Positions 59,438-64,000 of a stretch of DNA of 64,000 bases are shown here, piece by piece. Position numbers and translations under genes: made by a program. Position 1 is the stretch's first letter. Each line of letters begins with the position of its first letter. A model generated the notes under the pieces. That model ran no database searches. It was not told where the DNA came from and saw nothing but the letters and a program-made list of their open reading frames with translations. This DNA is from Flavobacterium fontis (GTDB lineage Bacteria > Bacteroidota > Bacteroidia > Flavobacteriales > Flavobacteriaceae), in assembly GCF_900129405.1 (NCBI RefSeq), contig NZ_FQVQ01000005.1, positions 1 through 64,000 of the forward strand, in the 5' to 3' direction.

Positions 59438-59809
59438 ATGAAGCACTTTTTTTTACAAACCCATTTGTTCTGGATACTTACCAAATTTATGCTGGCCATC
59501 GCTGGTATTGGCGGATTCATTAGCATGTGGTCGTTGGGGATTTTCCGTGATCATTTTACACTTATAGCCAATGGCCTTTTGGTGCTTTACGGCTTCCTCT
59601 TGGGCTATAGTGGCTATGCCGACATTCGAAGTATCCCTCCCAATACTGTTATCCGCCTCATCACAGGTACGTTATCGGTAGTTTCGGGATTGGCCTTACT
59701 ATTGCTAATTTTTCTACAACATGTTCGCAATCCCTTGATAACCTTATTGATGGCGTTGTGGGTCATTGTGTTGGGACTCTATGAATGGGCGCAACTGGTT
59801 CGAGAATAG
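59438..59809 (+). CDS. Unknown four-helix membrane protein
   Basis: A 123-residue protein starting at ATG 59438 with four hydrophobic segments (WILTKFMLAIAGIGGFISMW, FTLIANGLLVLYGFLLGYSG, VIRLITGTLSVVSGLALLLL, PLITLLMALWVIVLGLYEW). No family recognised. A full promoter precedes it; it is monocistronic. Confidence 0.75.
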   Translation: MKHFFLQTHLFWILTKFMLAIAGIGGFISMWSLGIFRDHFTLIANGLLVLYGFLLGYSGYADIRSIPPNTVIRLITGTLSVVSGLALLLLIFLQHVRNPLITLLMALWVIVLGLYEWAQLVRE

Positions 59810-59917
59810 CGTGTTACATCATCAATTATTTATTAAAAAAGCTTGGATAAAGCACTGAAGTTGTCCCACAATTTTTAAACAATCGTTAAAGTCGTCGCTT
59901 GCTGTTTTTTTCCCATT

Positions 59918-59925
59918 TATCTTTG
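59918..59925 (+). promoter_or_regulatory. -7 box of the THI5-like gene
   Basis: TATCTTTG lies 33 bases before ATG 59959. A TTG 16 bases upstream of the box could serve as -33 element. Confidence 0.65.
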
Positions 59926-59958
59926 GGTACAAACCACAACATTACGTTTTTATCCCTT

Positions 59959-60870
59959 ATGGAAACTTTAAAAATTGCACTCGATTGGACCCCAAACGTC
60001 AATCACCTTGGCTTTTTCATCGCTCAAGAAAAAGGATTTTATCACGAATTGGGACTTACGGTCTCTTTCCTCAACCCCCAAGAGGATGATTATCAAATCA
60101 CCCCGGGCAAAAAATTGGAGTTAGGACTTGCCGACTTGGCCCTTGCCCCATTGGAAACAGTTATAAGTTTAAACAACAAATCCAACCGCGTAGACGCTAT
60201 CGCCGTATATGCATTACTGCAATCCGATTTAAGCAGCATCACTACCTTGGCCTCCTCGGGGATCAATAGTCCCCGCGAATTGGTGGGCAAAACGTATGCT
60301 TCCTACAAAGCCCGTTACGAAGATACCATTGTACAAGAGTTGGTTCGCCACGACGGCGGTCAAGGGGATTTTACGGTAAGTTATCCCGAAAAACTAGGCA
60401 TTTGGAATACTTTATTGGAAGGAAAAGCCGATGCCACCTGGATTTTTGACAATTGGGAAGGCGTCGAAGCGGCCTCTCGTGGGATAGCGCTACGATCCTT
60501 TCAACTTGCTGCCTATGGCATTCCGTATGGTTATTCACCCGTTCTTATTGCCAAGAAAGAACAACTCGATGCCAACAAAGAAGTGTATAAAAAATGTATC
60601 GCTGCAACACAAAAAGGGTATGCTTTCGCCCAATCCCACCCCGAGGAAGCGACGGCAATTTTAAAAAATGTGGTCTCAGAAAGGGATCGAATCCATATCG
60701 ACCTAGCGCAAACCTTAGCTGTAACTGCTCCTCATTTTGGCGAAAACGGACAACATGGGTTCATGGAGCCTGCACGGGTTCATGCATTTCTACATTGGTT
60801 GGTCAACCATGAATTAGAAAAAGAGGAGATACTGAACCAAACGCTATTTACCAACGAGCTACTTTCGTAG
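59959..60870 (+). CDS. THI5/NMT1-like periplasmic-binding-fold protein without signal peptide
   Basis: The start at 59959 (METLKIALDWTPNVNHLGFF) fits the THI5/NMT1 family start, and the promoter box lies upstream of it. The 303-residue protein has the two-lobe substrate-binding fold: IALDWTPN, GFFIAQEKGFYHELGL, GLADLALAPLETVISL and GKADATWIFDNWEG. It has no signal peptide and no transporter genes beside it. The cysteine-rich motif of yeast Thi5 is missing. It could be a cytoplasmic pyrimidine-binding protein or an enzyme; a periplasmic role is unlikely from sequence. Confidence 0.78.
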   Translation: METLKIALDWTPNVNHLGFFIAQEKGFYHELGLTVSFLNPQEDDYQITPGKKLELGLADLALAPLETVISLNNKSNRVDAIAVYALLQSDLSSITTLASSGINSPRELVGKTYASYKARYEDTIVQELVRHDGGQGDFTVSYPEKLGIWNTLLEGKADATWIFDNWEGVEAASRGIALRSFQLAAYGIPYGYSPVLIAKKEQLDANKEVYKKCIAATQKGYAFAQSHPEEATAILKNVVSERDRIHIDLAQTLAVTAPHFGENGQHGFMEPARVHAFLHWLVNHELEKEEILNQTLFTNELLS

Positions 60871-60921
60871 TCACATGAGGTTTGGGAGTTAAATCATCAA
60901 ACACTATATTATAGTATACAT

Positions 60922-60966
60922 AAAGAAGCTTATACGTACACTTGGGCGCATAAGCTTCTTTTTTTT
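60922..60966 (+). terminator. Terminator of the THI5-like gene
   Basis: AAAGAAGCTTAT and ATAAGCTTCTTT form a perfect 12-base stem with a 16-base loop and run into a T-tract. Confidence 0.92.
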
Positions 60967-61010
60967 GTGAAAATACAAAAGGAATTAAAAAGCTATTTCC
61001 TCGATTTTAG

Positions 61011-61018
61011 TATTTTTG
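61011..61018 (+). promoter_or_regulatory. -7 box of the DUF3667 gene
   Basis: TATTTTTG, 31 bases before ATG 61050; no clear -33 box. Confidence 0.55.
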
Positions 61019-61049
61019 GGAAACCAACCCTAAACTCAAAAAAACACAA

Positions 61050-61847
61050 ATGGCTGAACAATGTACCCACTGCGCCTTAACCGTTGAAGGGAATTTCTGC
61101 AGTTCCTGCGGTCAGAAAAAATTCAAACGTATCGATCGAAACTATTTATGGGATGAAATTCAATATACCCTTTTACACACCAACAAAGGATTGTTGTATT
61201 CCCTGAAAAAAATTGCCCGAAATCCTGGGAAAACGGCGCGCGAATTTATTGAAGGTGATCGGGTAAGCCATTACAAACCCATACTTCTTGTCTTTTTACT
61301 GAGTGGTTTTTCAACATTCATCTCTTTCAAAGTAACCAACATGCAAAAAGTCATGGCGGAACATTTTGCAGCGCAAAAGATGAATTCGCCGATGATGAAT
61401 GATTTTTTGAACTTTACGTCCAGTTATAATTCATTACTTATGCTGGTGTATATCCCGCTGTTTGCCATCGCGACTTACCTCTGTTTCCGAAAATGGGGGC
61501 AAAACTACTATGAGCATGTTGTAATGAACGCCTATATATTGAGTTTTTACACTTTACTCAGTTTGGTTTTTCTCTATCCTCCCTTGTATTTTTTACAAAA
61601 CGATTCAGGGGCGTATTTTACGTTCAATCAATATGCCTTATTGGCTGTTCCACTTATGTTGGTCTGGTTTTTTAAAGGCTATTACCATGAACACCCTTTA
61701 AAAGCAGTCCTACTTCGCGTGTTGGGAGTTTTGGGAATTACTTTTTTGGGTTACCTACTCATTATTATAGTCGTGGGCGTGTTGATGTTTGTGTATGCCA
61801 TGTCCTTAGGACCTGACGCATTGGAGTATGTAAAACCGATGAAGTAA
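61050..61847 (+). CDS. DUF3667 membrane protein with zinc-ribbon-like N-terminus
   Basis: A 265-residue protein with two CXXC pairs at the start (CTHCALTVEGNFCSSCGQKK), then an amphipathic part (LLHTNKGLLYSLKKIARNPGKTAREFIEGDRV, in parts) and four to five membrane segments. The family is usual in Bacteroidota, often in several copies; its role is unknown. The N-terminus probably binds zinc in the cytoplasm. Confidence 0.88.
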   Translation: MAEQCTHCALTVEGNFCSSCGQKKFKRIDRNYLWDEIQYTLLHTNKGLLYSLKKIARNPGKTAREFIEGDRVSHYKPILLVFLLSGFSTFISFKVTNMQKVMAEHFAAQKMNSPMMNDFLNFTSSYNSLLMLVYIPLFAIATYLCFRKWGQNYYEHVVMNAYILSFYTLLSLVFLYPPLYFLQNDSGAYFTFNQYALLAVPLMLVWFFKGYYHEHPLKAVLLRVLGVLGITFLGYLLIIIVVGVLMFVYAMSLGPDALEYVKPMK

Positions 61848-61919
61848 CACTTCGCCTGTTACAGATACAAAAATGGAATACCGTCCGTTATCTCATACAA
61901 ACCTCAACCTGTTGCCTTA

Positions 61920-62324
61920 ATGCTTCGTATACTTTTCCTTACTGGGATTCTAATGGGATTCTCAAGCTATACTGTGACCAAAGCGGGCATGATTCCCGAC
62001 GGTACTTATACTTTACAACTCGATGCTGCGTATGCTGAAACAGGGCCTGCCCATTTTCGTCTGCACCTAAAAGGAGATAGGGTAACGATGGAGTTGGCAG
62101 ACCAAACCCACACCTATCCTTTAAAATGGATTGACGCCGACTCATTTTGTATTATAGGATACACCCAACCCGCTGAACCCAATGCATTTGAGCAAGAAAT
62201 GTTGCGAAGCTACACTCCCTCTTTTAATATAACGAGTACTTCCCAAGGTACTTTTCGTTTTGTTTTTGGCGATCAACATCAAGCCGACTGCATTTATAGT
62301 GGAAGTTTGGTGCCTTTTCCATAA
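61920..62324 (+). CDS. Unknown exported small protein
   Basis: A 134-residue protein with signal-like MLRILFLTGILMGFSSYTVTKA and a beta-rich mature part (GTYTLQLDAAYAETG, FRLHLKGDRVTMEL, GTFRFVFGDQHQADC) resembling small calycin- or lipocalin-like folds. No family recognised. It lies between the DUF3667 gene and the fluoride exporter, each with its own promoter. Confidence 0.65.
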   Translation: MLRILFLTGILMGFSSYTVTKAGMIPDGTYTLQLDAAYAETGPAHFRLHLKGDRVTMELADQTHTYPLKWIDADSFCIIGYTQPAEPNAFEQEMLRSYTPSFNITSTSQGTFRFVFGDQHQADCIYSGSLVPFP

Positions 62325-62332
62325 AATTCGAA

Positions 62333-62366
62333 TTTGAATAGCAAAGGATAGAAATCCTTACTTTTG
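62333..62366 (+). promoter_or_regulatory. Promoter of the CLC-F gene
   Basis: TTTG (62333-62336), a 22-base spacer and TACTTTTG (62359-62366) match the consensus. The leader of about 60 bases can form CATAA-N5-ACCC-N6-GGGT-N3-TTATG, a two-part hairpin at 62369-62400. Confidence 0.72.
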
Positions 62367-62432
62367 TCCATAAGCTTTACCCCAGAAAGGGTCAGTTATG
62401 GCTATATCCCTAACGTTTGTCCAACGATTTGA

Positions 62433-63653
62433 ATGATGTCCTCTAAACAAGAAACCACTCCTTCGTTTTTTTCTGAGCTACAATACCAAGGATATGGAAT
62501 TGTAATCGGCGTGTTGCTAAGCATCCCTATTGGAAGTAGTGCTGCTTTTTTTCTTTGGGCTTTGGCGGAAGTGACACAAATTCGGATGGCCCATTCCTAT
62601 TTATTATTTGGGTTGCCACTGGCGGGTTGGGCTATGGGATATTTATACCACCGTTGGGGAAACCAAGCCAATGAAGGAAATAGTCTGGTACGCACCTCGC
62701 TGGTAGATGCCCAAACGCCTATTCCCAGACGCATGGGACCCATGGTTTTGGGAAGTACACTTGTAGCCCATTTGTTTGGTGCTTCTGTCGGACGAGAGGG
62801 TACCGCATTACAAATGGCAGCGGCGATGGTGCGGCCAGCGATACAGTTCTTGAAACTTTCAAAAAAATACTACCGAATGGCATTAACTGCGGCCATAGCC
62901 GGTGGATTTGGAGCTGTTTTTGGAACGCCTTGGGCAGGATTGGTTTTTGCAATGGAATGGAATCGGAAACACCCGTTTCGCACGCAAGCCCTTTTACCCG
63001 CTTGTATAACAGCCCTTTTATCCGATGCGGTTTGTACTGCTTGGGGCATTTCACACGGCGTATTTCGTGTGCCTCAAATCCCTAAATTATCCTTAATGTA
63101 TATCGGTTGGCTGTTGGCCGCGGGAATATTGTTTGGACTCCTCGCCCGAAGTTTTATACTCCTGCAAAAGGGCATACGAAAAACAGCTACAAAATGGATA
63201 CCTTATCCGCCCCTTCGCTTGTTTTTGGGGGGAGTACTTTTTGTGGTAATTGTCAGTACGCTACACACCGATCGCTATACAGGATTGGGATTACCGGTAA
63301 TCGAAGAAGCATTTTTAAAAACCCTTTCGTGGGAAGATTCGTTTTGGAAACTGGTTCTAACGGCTTTAGTCCTTGGCGTAGGTTATAAAGGTGGGGAAGT
63401 TACCCCGCTGTTTTTCATAGGCGCTACCATGGGAAGTGCTTTAACGCTCGTTTTTCCCTATTCGCCAGGATTCTGGGCCGCCATGGGTTGGGTAGCCGTA
63501 TTTGCAGGAGCCACACATACGCCCTTGGCATGTATGGTTATGGCTGGAGAACTTTTTGGTCTGGAGGTCCTCCCTGGGGCTGCTATAGTTTGTGCTTTAG
63601 CCTATGGTGTTTCGGGAAAAAATTCAGTATACACTGATGAACCGATCAAGTAG
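62433..63653 (+). CDS. CLC-F type fluoride/proton antiporter
   Basis: A 406-residue CLC protein without CBS domains. EGNSLVRTS near residue 82 replaces the GSGIP chloride loop, the gating Glu is Glu122 in GASVGREGTALQM, and GYKGGEVTPLFFIGA is the distinctive second loop. These three are marks of the fluoride-exporting CLC-F branch (EriC-F). It would protect from environmental fluoride. The protein differs clearly from the CBS-containing CLC at 45066. It ends eight bases inside the convergent DUF1508 gene. Confidence 0.87.
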   Translation: MMSSKQETTPSFFSELQYQGYGIVIGVLLSIPIGSSAAFFLWALAEVTQIRMAHSYLLFGLPLAGWAMGYLYHRWGNQANEGNSLVRTSLVDAQTPIPRRMGPMVLGSTLVAHLFGASVGREGTALQMAAAMVRPAIQFLKLSKKYYRMALTAAIAGGFGAVFGTPWAGLVFAMEWNRKHPFRTQALLPACITALLSDAVCTAWGISHGVFRVPQIPKLSLMYIGWLLAAGILFGLLARSFILLQKGIRKTATKWIPYPPLRLFLGGVLFVVIVSTLHTDRYTGLGLPVIEEAFLKTLSWEDSFWKLVLTALVLGVGYKGGEVTPLFFIGATMGSALTLVFPYSPGFWAAMGWVAVFAGATHTPLACMVMAGELFGLEVLPGAAIVCALAYGVSGKNSVYTDEPIK

Positions 63654-64000
63654 TTTCCTCCTCAGAAAAAACCATCGCTGCATCGGGAAAAATTGATTCT
63701 TGATCCGAAAAATCCAAGACTTCAGCCTTGGCGATGGAACGCGCAATTTCTTCAATCCCTTTTTGTAAAAGTCGTTCTGTCGTGTATTTACGACTTGTAG
63801 CCAACACCAATCCATCTTTAGTGAGTCTAAAAAAGAATTTTCCCCCTGAGGCTTTACTTTGGGTAAGCGTAAATCGCTCCCATTGGGCTTGAAAGGCTTG
63901 GATCATTTCTTCGCAGTCACTTTTATGCTTACACGATAGGCTTGTGAAAATGGTTTTCCCTTTTCGGGAAGCGAAGATAAATTTATAAGTCCCATTGAGG
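63646..64000 (-). CDS. DUF1508 tandem-domain protein, 5' end beyond the window
   Basis: An internal ATG at 63906 gives a reading of 86 residues, but the frame stays open to base 64000 and the extension reads NGTYKFIFASRKGKTIFTS, which is the first DUF1508 unit. The second unit follows (GGKFFFRLTKDGLVLATSRKYTT). The gene is therefore a YegP-like protein with two repeats whose start lies right of the window. The C-terminus is acidic (VFSEEETT). Function unknown. Confidence 0.82.
   Translation of the reverse strand, partial: LNGTYKFIFASRKGKTIFTSLSCKHKSDCEEMIQAFQAQWERFTLTQSKASGGKFFFRLTKDGLVLATSRKYTTERLLQKGIEEIARSIAKAEVLDFSDQESIFPDAAMVFSEEETT

Noticed and set aside
59305..59523. 72-residue plus-strand frame upstream of the small membrane protein
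   Set aside because: It contains the full consensus promoter of that gene and overlaps its start in another frame.
62337..62432. Fluoride riboswitch before the CLC-F gene
   Set aside because: Only the GGGT-hairpin and a TTATGGC stretch resemble the 3' half. The 5' stem with GATG is absent and the spacing is too long, so it is not listed as a riboswitch.
1..64000. rRNA, tRNA, tmRNA, insertion sequences or prophage genes
   Set aside because: I found no cloverleaf-like sequence, rRNA segment, transposase, integrase or phage structural gene on either strand. The 23S-IVS-family protein is not accompanied by rRNA.

Overview
The window looks like a chromosomal segment of a Flavobacteriaceae member, most likely Flavobacterium. 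The reasons are a type B C-terminal sorting domain of the type IX secretion system at the left edge, many promoters of the Bacteroidota form (TTTG, about 20 bases, TAnnTTTG), no Shine-Dalgarno usage, and families largely confined to this phylum (DUF4920, DUF3667, a LETM1-related protein, a SelO ending in CSS). There are no rRNA or tRNA genes, CRISPR arrays, transposases or phage genes.

Layout. 0-1 kb: end of a secreted T9SS substrate, then a 600-base repeat-rich gap. 1-7.2 kb: a tripartite RND efflux operon on the minus strand (TolC, adaptor, permease, two small proteins). 7.5-11 kb: membrane protein, SRAP/YedK, DoxX, thioesterase, unknown. 11.3-17.8 kb: fatty-acid beta-oxidation operon (MarR, FadB-like, thiolase, four-helix-bundle protein, acyl-CoA dehydrogenase). 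17.8-24.4 kb: Cu/Zn SOD, LETM1-related protein, carbonic anhydrase with a SulP transporter, divergent Dps/OxyR, and two paralogous small proteins. 24.5-29.8 kb: MnmD, heme-binding lipoprotein, DUF4920, IlvE and four exported or unknown proteins. 29.8-33.1 kb: class V aminotransferase and SelO. 33.1-34.9 kb: AT-rich accessory stretch with a stand-alone kinase-like protein and a 44-residue membrane peptide. 34.9-41.8 kb: S41 protease, DUF2809, GlmM, response regulator, HEAT-like protein, AcpH, AlkD. 41.8-45 kb: a divergent envelope module with a SIMPL-domain protein. 45-48 kb: CLC channel and TPR protein. 48-49.7 kb: two AT-rich genes that look like cassettes with shared 3' blocks. 49.7-57.5 kb: CarD-like protein, UvrA, NTF2-like protein, TonB-dependent receptor and its likely MarR regulator. 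57.6-64 kb: two alpha/beta hydrolases, a membrane protein, a THI5-like protein without signal peptide, DUF3667, a CLC-F type fluoride exporter, and a partial DUF1508 protein.

The most unusual signal is outside the genes. At least ten intergenic places hold degenerate tandem arrays with a strict 7-base period (8 in a few), built from different words (AGTGACT, TTATGAA, TCTTTCT, AAATCTC, ACTGAAC). Several start exactly at a stop codon, and several families occur twice in opposite orientation. The clearest case is the four-helix-bundle gene inside the beta-oxidation operon, which is framed by complementary arrays, like the intervening sequences of 23S rRNA that carry the same protein family. A GC-rich structured intergenic element occurs three times. 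Several palindromic operators can be read directly: two TATGCGyGCATA sites before the MarR/fad operon, an inverted repeat between dps and oxyR, and tandem 11-mers in the SIMPL module.
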